From Physella acuta (lineage: Eukaryota > Mollusca > Gastropoda > Physidae): a DNA stretch of 64,000 nt. The notes beneath the pieces are model-generated. The model did not search any database and was not told where the DNA came from. It was given only the letters and a program-made list of their open reading frames with translations. The DNA lies in assembly GCF_028476545.1 (NCBI RefSeq), contig NW_026732691.1, forward strand, positions 124,001 through 188,000. Reading direction: 5' to 3'. The translations under genes and the position numbers were made by a program. Of the stretch, positions 1 through 10,611 are shown piece by piece. The number at the start of each line of letters is the position of its first letter. The first letter of the stretch is position 1.

Positions 1-160
1 TTTAAATTCTCCCACACTAAATTCAACCACACTATATTCTCGCAAACTAAACTCTCCCACACCAACAATCTCCCAAATCTAAACTCGATACAAAAATTGA
101 CTTCACCAAAATCACCCAAACATTCAACTCCCCCATACTAGATTCCATCACACAATCCCC
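1..160 (+). repeat. Minisatellite A (15 bp) and start of LINE leader
   Basis: Degenerate units of CTAAATTCTCCCACA, a 15-bp repeat, are followed by a C-rich stretch. The same repeat sits directly upstream of the conserved 5' UTR core wherever that core has an intact upstream side in this window. This copy is cut by the window edge. Confidence 0.8.
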
Positions 161-180
161 CACCCCCCACCCCCCTCACA

Positions 181-575
181 TAATATTAGTGTTAGTCCCG
201 AGAGTGTACCAATATGTAACACAGTTCACACCGGTTTGCTGTCGTCTTTTGTTTGTTGGAAAGTATCTCGCGTGTGAGACGTTTTTGTCAGGGGAGCAAA
301 CAAACAATGTTTTTTTTTTCAAGGGAGGTAATTTTAAAAGTAAAATATAAATAGAAGTGAAAAAAAATAGTAATACATTTTGAAACAGAAACAAGAAACC
401 TGACTTCACTATTAATTATAGAAAAATACATTTTAAAAATGATTTTTAAAACATGTGGTAATTTATAACACAATGTTAATTACAACTACCATTAATTTTT
501 TAATGTTAATATAATAATAAAATGTAGCTTGTTTCAACCAACTTTAATATTAATACCAAGAAGTTTTATCAATCA
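181..575 (+). mobile_element. LINE-family 5' UTR core, plus strand
   Basis: This is one of twelve copies of a ~380-bp module. It begins near TTAGTGTTAGTCCCGAGAG, runs through GTAACACAGTTCACA, a CTCGCGYGTG segment and TCAGGGGAG, and ends with an AT-rich part containing AATACCAAGAAG. In the copies at 18.45 and 26.41 kb the module leads into ORF1, so it is read as a 5' UTR or promoter module. Here no ORF follows, and a hAT-derived block begins about 75 bp downstream. Confidence 0.75.
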
Positions 576-599
576 TCATAGGAGTCCATTTTTTGAGCT

Positions 600-925
600 A
601 GTAATCACATTTCGGCGTATTTGTTTTTCATGTTAGCAAAATGTAATGTATCAGGGTCGACAACCAACTGCTCCATGCACACATATTATTACTTATCTTA
701 TTTTCAGAACTCATTAACATGCCTTTCTACAATACTCGGTAATGAACGATATGATAATAAATATAAACAATAAACACTCCCTTTTCTATTAGTGAAGGGT
801 GTTCAGACTGAAATCGCTTTATCGTACTTTATCGAAACTCGTATGTAACGGAGCGAGACAATATAGCGATAGATAATGATGGTAACTATTTCTACAATGA
901 TTAACTTGTAGATGACAGAGAATAA
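600..925 (+). mobile_element. Duplicated block: hAT end plus ORF1-B 3' relic
   Basis: A near-identical block occurs at 29065-29385, with the same left flank, so it was copied as a unit. A hAT-like end, CAGGGTCGACAACC, starts at 652. Positions ~836-906 read [20 protein letters not shown] and then a stop after a few residues. This matches the C-terminus of the minus-strand ORF1-B at 50355, so it is a small relic of that ORF1 lineage. Confidence 0.65.
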
Positions 926-926
926 T

Positions 927-938
927 ATATATATATAT

Positions 939-1031
<93 letters not shown>
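927..1031. repeat. (TA)n microsatellite
   Basis: A nearly pure TA run with a few CATACA interruptions, followed at 1071-1095 by a short TG run. Open frames across it (Ile-Tyr runs) are artefacts. Confidence 0.95.
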
Positions 1032-1032
<1 letters not shown>

Positions 1033-1344
1033 GATTTTGAATATAAGTAAAATGTGTGTGGACTTGTGTCTGTGCGTGCGTGTGTGTGTGTGTGGGTGGG
1101 GGGGTCATGGTGTCGACAACACTTCGTCGAATACGTATCAAAGAACAGGATTTCCTCTCCCAGCTGGGCCCGACGTCCATGTTAATGTTGACCCGGTTAA
1201 TTAGGTCAAACACATCCCAGGTAACAAAGTTGTTGACCTCGACAGATGGAAAGGGTGGGAGTGAGGGGGTGGCTGGTCACGTGACATAAACTTGTTCTTA
1301 TATTTATCTACGTTCTTGTTGCAATTATTTTTCCAACTGTTTTC

Positions 1345-1645
1345 TTGTTCAGATATGTGAAAGTCATTGACCTATCCACGATAAATACAATCGTTCTTGG
1401 TCAGTTCGTCAGACATGTGAAGGTCATTGACCTATCCACAATAAATACAATCGTTCTTGGTCAGTTCGTCAGACATGTGAAGGTCATTGACCTATCCACG
1501 ATAAATACAATCGATCTTGGTCAGTTCGTCAGACATGTGAAGGTCATTGACCTATCCACGATAAATACAATCGATCATGGTCAGTTCGTCAGACATGTGA
1601 AGGTCATTGACCTATCCACGATAAATGCAATCCATCTTGGTCAGT
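1345..1645 (+). repeat. 60-bp minisatellite, five units
   Basis: Five tandem 60-bp units, each with GACATGTGAAGGTCATTGAC and GATAAATACAATCG, differ by only a few bases. The period is a multiple of three, so an open frame with a 20-residue repeat crosses the array. No start context or homology supports a protein. Confidence 0.9.
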
Positions 1646-1714
1646 GTTCCAGTGTATATCCGGATGGAAATGTTCACGTCCATTTGGTCATTTCTTCCTC
1701 TCGGGCAAACGAAG

Positions 1715-1862
1715 AAACGTCCTACAGACAAATGGCCTACGGACAAACTGCCGACGGACAAAAGACGTACGGACAAACGTCCTACAAAGACCTACAGACG
1801 ACCTACAAACGACCTACAGACAAACGACCTACAGACAAACGACCTACACACAAACGACCTAA
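1715..1862 (+). repeat. 15-bp minisatellite (CCTACAGACAAACGA)
   Basis: Degenerate to near-perfect 15-bp units with CCTAC, ACAAACG and GAC words, directly downstream of the 60-bp array. Confidence 0.85.
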
Positions 1863-1902
1863 TCACATTATTTGAGCAAGTGTCTCAGGTGCGAGTTTCA
1901 TA

Positions 1903-2155
1903 GATCCCACGAATAAACAAACACATAAAAACATCAACAATTTTACAAAATATGATTTTGAAAAAAAGACTAAAAAGACGAGACTAAATAAATGTGATTA
2001 TTGTTTGCCCCAATTAGAATAGTAAACCTATAACTTAACCAGGAAATGTTTATGAAAACTTATATAAATTTAACAGTTAAACCTTTGAAAGAAAAATATC
2101 ATAATCTAAGATAAATAACAAGATTATTATCATTTTATAACCATATATTTATGTG
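1903..2155. other. AT-rich stretch, nothing recognised
   Basis: Unique-looking AT-rich sequence with no ORF, no tandem repeat and no similarity to other parts of the window. Confidence 0.5.
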
Positions 2156-2230
2156 GAATGGCGTGGTCTAGCGGCAGAATGTACGGTTGACGCCATGGAA
2201 GTCCCTGTATCGAGACCCGGGCTTTACAGC
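2156..2230 (+). mobile_element. tRNA-like head of a SINE
   Basis: An A-box-like TGGTCTAGCGG is followed ~35 bp later by a B-box-like GTATCGAGACCC, the spacing of a pol III internal promoter. The same head, GGCGTGGTCTAGCGGCAGAA, occurs on the minus strand near 34830-34880. Two dispersed copies and poor cloverleaf pairing favour a SINE over a functional tRNA gene. Confidence 0.6.
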
Positions 2231-2884
2231 GAAATATTCGTCATGTCCATTCAGCTCTATAAATAGCTATGTCTATTGAGCGATAGCTTTCTTCGATGGT
2301 AAACCATTGACAAAAAAAACGTAAATTTCCAGAATTCCATTCTTATCTTTCGCTAGAATCTGTTTCACGTACATATATTCTCTGCTGAAACCAGAATAAT
2401 GTTTTTTTTTTCTTTAAATTTTTCTATCTTTCATTTTTTTTTTTTTTTTTGAGAATTTAAAGTTAAAAGGTTTCAGGGAATTCCCAATTTTATCATGAAT
2501 TAATATAGAAAAAAAAACTTTTCTTGATAAAAGACATGGATAGATACAAAAATAGATTGTAGTGTAAATTGGATCACATTACATTAAATCTGGACTCAAA
2601 ATGTAACGTGGAAATGGGCACTCAGACACTACATTCTCTCCCTAAGTTTATGTCATACGTTTCTAGAATTTATTATACGTCTAAATACTTGTCTTTAAAT
2701 ATAATAAACACTAGCAATTAAGAACACGGTGGGACCAGTCTTTGATCTCAGACTGGTTTCTAGAGTATTCCATTTCCGGTTACTGGTACTTCACAGGTTT
2801 GTCGGTATGTAGGTTACAGCATGGAGTCTAGGAGTTGTCGTTTTCTCTTGTCAGATTCTGGGTTAGTAAAGCTACTATTTGTCC

Positions 2885-3195
2885 ATTTCTGAGCAAATGA
2901 TATTTTACTTTGTCCTTTTCTCAGCCGGCGATACTTATATTTGTCCTTTTCTAAGCCGGCGATATTTATATTTGTCCTTTTATCAGCCGGCGATACTTAT
3001 ATTTGTCCTTTTCTAAGCCGGCGATATTTATATTTATCCCTTCCTCAGCTGATGATATTTTTTAGTATACTTCTCAGCAAGTGATATTTATTTTGTCCAA
3101 TTCTCAGCAAGTGATATTTATTTTGTACAATTCTCAGCAAGTGATTTTTTATTTGTCAACTTTTCAGGAGGCGAAACATCAAATTGTCCATTTCT
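2885..3195 (+). repeat. 31-bp minisatellite (TTTGTCC...GCCGGCGATATTTATA)
   Basis: About ten units of ~31 bp. The first half carries the AGCCGGCGAT variant and the second half AGCAAGTGAT, which indicates two rounds of local amplification. Confidence 0.85.
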
Positions 3196-3239
3196 CGAGC
3201 AGTATAGATTTTGTCCATTCTTCGACCTCTTAACCGTCC

Positions 3240-4185
3240 ATTTACGACCTGATCTAATCAAACGTCTTGTCTAAAAATACCAACCAATCAGCAACAATCC
3301 CAGACACCAATAACGCTTAAATTCTGTTGTTAGCTCAGGAACTGGTCATTAGCTCAGGGTAGACACAAGTCGTGAGAAAAGGGGGAGTGGGGTGGGGGGG
3401 GGGGGGCTGCTACCTACCGTTATACCAAATATCTTAAGGTCAGCCGAACCTAGTTTGTTGTGAACGGATATAGATTTATCGATCTATACACGATGCAGAT
3501 CAGTTGCGATTTTTATACACTTACCTAGGTAAACAATATCAGTAAGAATATATTTTCCTGATATGCTACACTCACGCACACATTTAGATTGCTCTAGTTT
3601 CTTTCATGTATCTCACGGTAAGGGGTGGGGTAGGGGAGGGGGGACTGGCCTCCTTAGCTCGTAAACCTTCCCCCCACCCCCACCCACTCACCCCTAGTAA
3701 AACAGATAACACAATTTATACAGAAAATGAATACTGTAACGATTGTACAGAAACGGAAACTTTAAGTGCACCCCTCCTTGAGAAAAAAAATATGAAAGAA
3801 ACCCTCCTTTCTCCCAATCGGACGAATTTTACCATAATACTTGTTTTTTTTGCAAACAGGCAAAACTTTTTAAAATGTCAAAGTTAAAAAAAGAACCTAC
3901 TCAAGTTTCTCTTCTAAAACTTTGCTGTGTATCTCTAATTGTCCTGCTTAACTAAATCAAACCAATTGAATTTTTAAAACGGAAATGCCACCAATGCGAC
4001 ATAAAACAATGATTTGAGATTGGAACAAGCAAGGCATAAATAGAAACGCTATGATATGCAGGTATATTGATTGGGTGTGGTCGAAAACACACTCGCCGGT
4101 CATGAAGATTAAATATTAGTGAACATTGATTGGCCGCAGAAAATATTTTTTTTGTACGAGCGAAATTTCTTTCGGTACCTTATAA
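3240..4185. other. Low-information intergenic DNA
   Basis: There is a G-run at ~3390-3405 and a C-rich/G-rich pair at 3620-3690. The only long open frame (3606-3887) has no recognisable family and crosses low-complexity bases, so no gene is called. Confidence 0.45.
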
Positions 4186-4189
4186 GTTC

Positions 4190-4470
4190 CGTTACGTGAC
4201 GTCAGACAAATAAACCGCGAGGTTATCACGTGATTCCGTGCAAATGAGCCTCGTGTGAGAAACGTCATCATATTGTGTGACACGTCATCATATTGTGTGA
4301 CACGTCATCACTCAGGTGACCTAGAACACCACGTGACAAAAATCTGGTCAAAAACTTGTTGACTCTGGATTAAGAGCTCTACCAACGACTGATGGCCATC
4401 TTGACGCATGCGCGAACGGGAGTGAAGTGTGATGGTTCGCGACGAGAATTGGCAATGTCGAGTAACTAGT
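4190..4470. promoter_or_regulatory. Candidate promoter: CRE, E-box, YY1-like, NRF1-like sites
   Basis: The stretch contains a perfect CRE palindrome TGACGTCA (4197-4204), a perfect E-box palindrome TCACGTGA (4226-4233), three ~20-bp repeats with ACGTCATCATATTGTGTG, a YY1-like GGCCATCTTG (4394-4403) and an NRF1-like ACGCATGCGCG (4404-4414). These motifs are typical of housekeeping promoters in animals. No first exon could be assigned, and the motif identities are by eye. Confidence 0.35.
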
Positions 4471-4566
4471 CAATTAGGTAAATTAGACTTGGTCAGACAT
4501 ATCCACTTAATTAGCAAAATAGGGCTTCCCGTCGCGTCGGATATATACATAAAAGTATGTTGATTT

Positions 4567-4612
4567 GTGTGTGTGTCTGTGTGTGTGTCTGTGTGTGTGT
4601 GTGTGTGTGTGC
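4567..4612. repeat. (TG)n microsatellite
   Basis: TG dinucleotide run with a few CTG interruptions. Confidence 0.9.
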
Positions 4613-5270
4613 CCTTTGTAAATGGCTGCACCTTTCATCTAGTCGCCGTGAAACTTTGGTTAGTTGATAAAAATACTTCCTGAATGGGAATTGAACTTTA
4701 TTGAAATCTTAAACTCTGCTAAGTATCTACTAGTTTTGTACTTACTACAGTAATACAATCTTGCTCAATTATACACGAATGTGGTTCGTCTAGTGTGTTC
4801 AACTATTGAGTGTTACATTTAAAAACAAATATGAAGATTAAGAAGAGGTAACGACAAATCTATATCTGCAAATCCCTTCCCCTTAATATTTATTTTAAAA
4901 ACAAACAGCATTCAAGTATGTCGATTTTTTCACTGTACACGATCTAGATCTGGCTATTTATAGATCCCATGTTGCTGTTTTATTGACAGAACCACAATAT
5001 CATGAATTATAGAAAGCTACAAGAGACAGCTGAAACAGATCATTCCCTCAGGCTCGGCCATAATCCCTATATAACATTACTGTAAGCCATCTCTACTCTC
5101 TTGTTAGGGAAGGGGGGGGGGGGGATTTTGATCGGAGGTTACATCCATGACGTGTGACGTCACGACAAGAAACATGGCGCCCACGGCTTATGAACACATG
5201 CATGATTGATGCTGGGAGACGGGTATCACGTGACAGCTGCTGAGACAAAAGTTCTTTCATTCCGTGGCCC
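4613..5270. other. Intergenic stretch with a second CRE/E-box pair
   Basis: No gene is seen. A G-run lies at 5110-5124, and perfect TGACGTCA (5155-5162) and TCACGTGA (5226-5233) sites follow within 80 bp of each other, flanking an ATGGCGCCC word. Confidence 0.4.
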
Positions 5271-5274
5271 GAAT

Positions 5275-5790
5275 TACTAGTGGGCTAAATATGGTCCAGT
5301 TTTCTAGGGTCCGGTTAAATCAGTGGCGCGGTTAGCTTAGCGGTCCGGCTAAGTAAGTATTCCGGCTAAATCAGTGGTCCGACAAAATCAGTGGTCCGGC
5401 TTAAGAGTCCGGCTAATTCACTGGTCCGATACTCAGTGGTCAGGATAACTCATTGGTCCGGCTTACTGGTCCGGCTAATTTAGTATTCCGGCTAACCCAG
5501 TGGTACGGCTAGTTTAGTGTTCTGGCTAACTCAGTATTCCGGCTAACTCTGTGGTCCGGCTAAATTCTTGGTCCGGCTTACTGGTCCGGCTAACTCAGTA
5601 TTCCGGCCATCTCGGTATTCCGGCTAACTCAATATTCCGGCTAACCCAGTGTTCCGGCTAACCCAGTATTCCGTCTAACTCAGTAATCCGGTAAAATAAG
5701 TGAAACGGCTAGCTCCGTGATCCGGTTCACTAAGTGTTCCGGTTCACTCAATGTTCCGGATAGCAGTTCGGCTAAGTGTATCGCTACCGG
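5275..5790 (+). repeat. Degenerate GGTCCGGCTAACTCAGT minisatellite
   Basis: About 25 diverged units of roughly 17-20 bp share TCCGGCTAA and CTCAGT words. Unit length varies, so this is an old array. Confidence 0.8.
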
Positions 5791-6126
5791 GTCCGGCTAT
5801 CTTACCACGTGTCAAACAGATCCGGTTACCGACCTTGTTACCACCGCGCTGATTGTGTTTCTCACCCGCCTGGTCAATGATTGATGCACGTGCTACTGGG
5901 GTGTACTCACGCCGCGCTGATCCGTGTGCCCGTGCGAATGCCCCGAGAGTGCACCAAGGTGTAACACAGTTCACAGCGGTTTGCTCTCGTCTTCTGTTTC
6001 TGTCAAAGTATCTCACGCGTAGAACTTTTTTGTCAGGGGAAATAACAAACAATGTTTTTTTAAAGGGAGTTAATTATATAATTAAACGATAAAAAGAAAA
6101 GAAAAAAACAATCTATCTATATATAT

Positions 6127-6447
6127 AATTCTCTTCTTCGAGCCGTTAGAAAACAAGCTGCAAACGCTCTCCCTACCTCCCCACCCCTACATGGTTTTAG
6201 TGAGCTGTGTTCACTCTTAATGTTTACAAGCAGAGCCAACGATTTTAAACGTAGGGGGGGGGGGGGGAAGGAGGGGGGGAGGGAAGGAAGGGAGGGGGGG
6301 GGGGTTATGGTCCTTAACGAGCTACTTATAGTGTTTTAAAGAAATATTTTCAGTGTCGGCGTTGGTACTGTCGAATTCACAAATTATGAATTATTGAAAA
6401 TTAGAAACAACTAAATAGCGGCGTATGTTATGCCGCGGGCCGGCTCG
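6127..6447 (+). mobile_element. CGAGCCG-ended short element, copy 1
   Basis: This element begins AATTCTCTTCTTCGAGCCG inside a TA repeat and ends GCGGGCCGGCTCG before another TA repeat. Short inverted ends, CGAGCCG and CGGCTCG, are visible. It holds a long G-run and a 3'-proximal hairpin, GCGGC...GCCGC. There is no ORF. It is MITE-like, but it could instead be another non-autonomous class. Confidence 0.7.
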
Positions 6448-6458
6448 TATATATATAT

Positions 6459-6804
6459 AATTCTCTTCTTCGAGCCGTTAGAAAACAAGCTGCAAGCGCG
6501 CTCCCTACCATCCCCACCACTACATGGTCTTAGTGAGCTGTGGTTCACGCTATGTTTACCTTCGTGGAGTTGGGTTTAGTGACGGCTATTAGGGGCAGAT
6601 AATTTAGTTTGAAACGATTTTAAACGTGGGGGGGGGGGGAGGAAGGGGGGGGGGGTTATGGTCCTTAACGAGCTACTTATAGTGTTTTAAAGAAATATTT
6701 TCAGTGTCAGCGTTGGTACTGTCGAATTCACAAATTATGAATTACTGAAAAGTAGAAAAAACAACAACTAAATAGCGGCGTATGTTATGCCGCGGGCCGG
6801 CTCG
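6459..6804 (+). mobile_element. CGAGCCG-ended short element, copy 2
   Basis: This second copy is head-to-tail with the first and separated from it by TATATATATA only. It shares both ends, the G-run and the TTAAAGAAATATTTTCAGTG segment, and differs mainly in the first 150 bp. Confidence 0.7.
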
Positions 6805-7109
6805 TTAATACATATTGAAACAAAAACAAGAAAACAAACGTTAGTATTAATTATAAAAAATTAAATTACAAGAAAATTATTTAAAAATTTAGGTGATTAA
6901 TAACAAAATGTTAATCACAACTCCTAGGAATTGTTAGCTGCTAATCCTATACTACGTAGTCAATAGTATCAACCAGCTGTACTATTAATACCAAGAAAAC
7001 TAAATAAGCTGTGTTTGATGAATAACGAAGAGTCGAATATTTAAATCTGTTTCAGTACTTGAGTAGATTTGATAAGTTCAAACGAATGGGACTGTATGAA
7101 CATGTTGAA

Positions 7110-7470
7110 TTAATTTTCTTGCTATTAATATTATAGCTGGTTGGTACTAGTGGCTACTGATTATTGGATTAACAGCTAAAATTTATAGGAGTTGTAATTA
7201 ACATTTGGTTATTAATTATCAAAAGTTTTAATTTTTTTTTTTGTAATTTAATTTTTTATAATTAATACTGACGTTTGTTTACTTGTTTTTGTTTTAATAT
7301 TAATTAATATCTTTTTCTTTTGGTTTTATCGTTTAATTTTATAATTACCTCCCATTAAAATAAATATTGTTTGTTTTCTCCCCTGACAAAAAAGTTCCAC
7401 GTGCGAGATACTTTGACACAATCAAAAGACGAGAGCAAACCGCTGTGAACTGTGTTACACCTTGGGCAAG
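7110..7470 (-). mobile_element. LINE 5' UTR core, minus strand
   Basis: Reverse complement of the core module, from TTGCTATTAATATTATAGCTGG to GTGTTACACCTTGGGC. It is followed upstream (higher coordinates) by minisatellite A and the leader block, as in other copies. There is no ORF downstream of it; it runs into the opposing plus-strand leader. Confidence 0.75.
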
Positions 7471-7494
7471 ACTATTTTTTGTGTTTAGAATTGG

Positions 7495-7620
7495 GAGATT
7501 TTTAGTGTGGGATAATTTCGTGTGAGAGCATGTAGTGTGGGAGAATTTAGTGTGGGAGAATTTAGTGTGCGAGAATTTAGTGTGGGAGAATTGATTGTGT
7601 GGTGTTGTAGTGTAGGCAAA
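7495..7620 (-). repeat. Minisatellite A (15 bp)
   Basis: Six to seven units of GTGTGGGAGAATTTA, the reverse complement of the array at position 1. Confidence 0.85.
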
Positions 7621-8343
7621 GGAAATTATTTGAGTGTGTGTATACAGAGCCGGCGTTAGGGGGTGGCAAACGGGGCGGCCGCCCTAGGCCCCGCGCCTGA
7701 AGGGGCCCCGCGCTTCAACACTGTCATTGTTATCTTAATTAGTTTGTAAACTTAAAAAAAATTGTTGCTGAATTCAATGGGGAAAAACTAAATGGTCGAA
7801 TGCCGAAGTTGTTGATTGTTATAACTGAGGCCACGGTTGATGTTGGTGAGTTATCACCCACCTAAACTGGGACAGGCCGTAATTCGATACAAAAATAGAC
7901 AGTGTCACGAACCTCCCCTTTGTGTAGGGCACGGTCGCCTGGCATTTGACCTGAGCTGACTGGAGATTGTTGGATGCGAATCAGTCCCCCGACCTGACAT
8001 GGGATGTAAATTTGGGAAACAGGTAAAAAGATACTCTATTGTATGCGGGCCGATGAAGACGTCCTTTTAGTGAGCAGAGGGATGCCTGTAGTAGACAGTT
8101 AGTGACCTGATGAACGCTAGTCCTGACTTTCTTGTTGTATATGTAGCCCTACTTGTCTTGGTATAACATAATTAACATTCAGTTGCGTGCAGAGGGGTGG
8201 GAAAAGGGCGATGAGGGGGGGGGGGGAGGCCCTTAGGATCTATATCAAGGGGCATTAGACAGAGTGATTTATTATTGTTTTTTTTTAAGAAGGTTAAAAG
8301 TGTTGATGTAGCATGTTTTCTTTATCATTAGCAGGTTTACGTT

Positions 8344-8558
8344 ATGGTGTCACCACCCCACCCCCCCCCCCTTCCACCCTTGTCGGGATTTATCAAATTT
8401 GCTCTTAAAAGACTATTCAACACTCTAATTAACCACTTTTTAAAGTGGAACTATAATTTTACGTATGTTTTCCTATTTTATTGCCTTGGTGTCACCCCCC
8501 CCCCCCTAAATGGTGTCACCCGGTGCGGTCCGCACCCCACCCCCTCGCTACGCCCATG
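8344..8558 (-). mobile_element. Nested hAT MITE relic (GGCGTAGCGAGG family)
   Basis: Read on the minus strand, the sequence from 8558 downwards (GGGCGTAGCGAGGG, then CACCGGGTGACACCATTTAG) matches the intact MITE at 52214-52535. The other end is missing near 8344. It lies wholly inside the larger hAT element and is therefore younger than it or was carried with it. Confidence 0.65.
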
Positions 8559-8777
8559 CTTTTATATTAACAATTAGTCATCAACAAACAATTTAAACAA
8601 CTTTATTTTCCTAATTATTTGGCACGTGATTGAATTTTCTTAAGTGATTTGGTATGAATTACATATCTCTCAAAAGTTATTAAATATCTTAGCAAGAAAA
8701 AAAAACACAAAGAACATGTTATTATGTGTGTAGTGTGTATGCATATTATATAGGACTATACACACACACATACATAC

Positions 8778-8898
<121 letters not shown>

Positions 8899-8972
8899 GG
8901 AAAAAAGCAGGCCCCGCTCGGATGGTTGGCCCTAGCCCCCCGCGTATTCCTAACGCCGGCTCTGTGTGTATA

Positions 8973-9270
8973 TATATAAATAAATCTACGGTGGGTGTGA
9001 TGGGGTTTACTTTGGACTTTGGGTAAGTTGAGTGGGTGTTTAGATTAGTGGGGGGTGGGGGAGTTGTCCTTCTGGGTGAGGATTAATCGACCTCCGGATC
9101 ATGTGACAATGTGACGGATTGCGTCATTTGTATAACGCTGCTTTGTTTATTTCTTCATCTAAGACTAAATAGAAGGAAAAAACATGTCAAATACCCTATA
9201 TATTAACGAGCTTTCACAAGCGCTAAATTACAAAAGTAAGAGTCCACTTTTTAAGCTATAATATTAACAC
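8973..9270 (-). mobile_element. LINE leader block L, minus strand
   Basis: This ~300-bp module runs from AAATAAATCTACGG through GACCTCCGGATCATGTGACA and GAGCTTTCACAAGCGCTAAA to AAGCTATAATATTAA. It recurs on the far side of minisatellite A at 12310, 50040, 51910 and 54120 on the minus strand and at 31772 on the plus strand. It appears to be the outermost 5' part of the retroelement family. Confidence 0.7.
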
Positions 9271-9274
9271 AAAG

Positions 9275-9525
9275 CTTTCTACTGCTAGTCCGAATGTCTC
9301 AAGTTCCGGGCTCAGTTCTGTTGGGCTCCGTGAGTTCACCCAGCTCTAATGGGTACCTGGCGCACCTTAGGTAAATATGGCGGATAGGCTTAGTACTGGC
9401 CACATTAACTCCCTGTATGTCGAGGTGATTGAAACACGATCTGTACTTTATCTGCCATTTGTGTATTGGGCACGAAGGGGAAAAGATTATTAAGATAAGT
9501 TAAATAAAAACGCGAGTATATTTTA
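9275..9525 (+). mobile_element. Core-type SINE
   Basis: It contains GTTGGGCTCCGTGAGTTCAC and CCAGCTCTAATGGGTACCTG, a conserved central domain shared with inverted copies at 13985 and 15765 and direct copies at 52575 and 54470. The tail reads GGCACGAAGGGGAAAAGATT...AAATAAAA. Conserved-core SINEs of this type are known from molluscs and other animals; the exact family name is not claimed. Confidence 0.7.
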
Positions 9526-9529
9526 AAAT

Positions 9530-10065
9530 CTTTCTTGGGTCAGTTGTTTCTTGGTTGTTTTCGTCCATTATATGTTTTATTTGTTTTGATCTTTGTATGC
9601 TTTGTTCTAGAATGAGGGTATGGTGTGTTTGGTTTTCGGAGCCTATTAATGCTATTAATGATACAAGCATATTAAATTGATATCCGCTTAAAGTCTTATT
9701 TAAAATCGTCCCAATGTTGGATTTTTTTAAATTTTGGTGATAAATGTGTGTAAAATTGTATTATGTCTTTTATGCTTTTGTGTATGTGTTATATTTTTGT
9801 TTGCTTTGTGTTTGTTCGTTGTTTAAAATTTGTCAGAACTGCTGAATGGTCGCTAAACTGTAGTGTCGAGAGTAGGCGTTCAATTTTGTTGCTTTTAATG
9901 TTCACTGGGGCGTTAATTCTGTCTAGACGGAATCTATTTCCAGATGTGTTATTTCCGTGGGTGGTTTGTATTGTGTGTGGATATTGCGCTCTGTATGTGT
10001 CGACTAGTTTAAAGTATGTATTAATGTTCTTGATTGAGTCTGCGTAATCGGTATAGATTATATAT
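9530..10065 (-). pseudogene. LINE ORF2 endonuclease C-terminal fragment
   Basis: On the minus strand, reading from 10062, the translation contains YADSIKNINTYFKLVDTYR, then FRLDRINAPVNIKSNKIE and FSDHSAVLTNF. LxDxxR, RLDRI and SDHSAV are characteristic of the C-terminal part of the apurinic-endonuclease-like domain of LINE ORF2 proteins. The rest of the frame is broken downstream. A near copy lies at 54716-55325. It adjoins the poly(T) end of the two-ORF element but need not belong to that insertion. Confidence 0.75.
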
Positions 10066-10101
10066 AGATTTTTTTTTTTTAATAAGAACAGATACTTTAA
10101 A

Positions 10102-10269
10102 AAATTTTTTTTTTTTTACATGTAATACATAGTATTGCATACAATCTTTCCCATATTATAATTAAGCATGTCATTTTAAATTTTCACTTTACAAAACGTC
10201 TAAGATTGCAATAGGTTAAACAATTAATTACTGTTCCTTCGAAGCTGTATGATGAGCGATCTATTACTG
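10102..10269 (-). mobile_element. 3' UTR and poly(A) end of minus-strand two-ORF element
   Basis: The run of T at 10102-10114 is the poly(A) tail read from the minus strand. It is preceded, in element sense, by a short 3' UTR containing TACTATGTATTACATG. This places the end of the element directly after the C2H2 ORF, with no endonuclease or reverse transcriptase inside it. Confidence 0.6.
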
Positions 10270-10611
10270 TCACGGATGGTGGTTTTTTGCATGTAACTTC
10301 ATACCCTCTAATGGGAGGAATACGTTGCAAATCTGACAGCTATACATTGTTTCGTCGTAATGTTTTTCTGTATAGTGCATGAATATGTCTGTGTTGATTG
10401 TTTTGTCGTCACAAATATAGCACTGTAAGAGCTTCGTGTGTACTTTATGTTCGTGCTTTTCCGCTTCCGTGGATGTTTTGTGTTGCTGGCTGCAAAATCT
10501 GCATTTTGTGTTGTCATCTACCAATTTTGTGGTTTTTAGACTTTTTGTTGTTTGCTTTGCATCTGTAGGACTGTCCTTCTTTTTCCTTTTTGGATTTGTG
10601 CTGGTGTCCAT
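10270..10611 (-). CDS. Small C2H2 zinc-finger protein of a LINE-like element (113 aa)
   Basis: This encodes 113 residues from an ATG at 10611, exactly the length of the homologous ORF at 28046-28387. The protein starts MDTSTNPKRKKKDSPTD, a basic patch that could act as a nuclear signal. Three zinc fingers follow: CRFC...H...H, CYIC...H...H and CQICNVFLPLEGMKLHAKNHH, with C-x2-C-x11/12-H-x3/4-H spacing. The frame is open for another 55 codons upstream (to 10776), but the conserved start argues for the shorter form. It lies just downstream of ORF1 in the same element. The role is unknown; nucleic-acid binding in the element's RNP or in the nucleus is inferred from the fingers only. Confidence 0.75.
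   Translation of the reverse strand: MDTSTNPKRKKKDSPTDAKQTTKSLKTTKLVDDNTKCRFCSQQHKTSTEAEKHEHKVHTKLLQCYICDDKTINTDIFMHYTEKHYDETMYSCQICNVFLPLEGMKLHAKNHHP

Larger units (their letters stand above)
5935..7005 (+). mobile_element. LINE 5' UTR core, plus strand, interrupted
   Basis: The core module runs from CGAGAGTGCACCAAGG to about 6112 and resumes at 6806 with ATTGAAACAAAAACAAG, ending near AATACCAAGAAAAC. The ~690 bp between is a pair of CGAGCCG-ended elements inserted in a short TA run. A minus-strand core starts only ~100 bp further on, so the two leaders face each other. Confidence 0.75.

Noticed and set aside
1345-1875. 176-codon frame with 20-residue repeats as a possible secreted repeat protein
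   Set aside because: The 60-bp period is divisible by three, so the frame stays open by chance; there is no signal peptide, and it runs into another minisatellite.
2156-2230. Functional tRNA gene
   Set aside because: A- and B-box-like words are present, but arms pair poorly, and a dispersed copy with the same head exists at ~34850; a SINE head is more likely.
3606-3887. 93-codon plus-strand frame
   Set aside because: It crosses G- and C-rich low-complexity sequence and has no recognisable domain.
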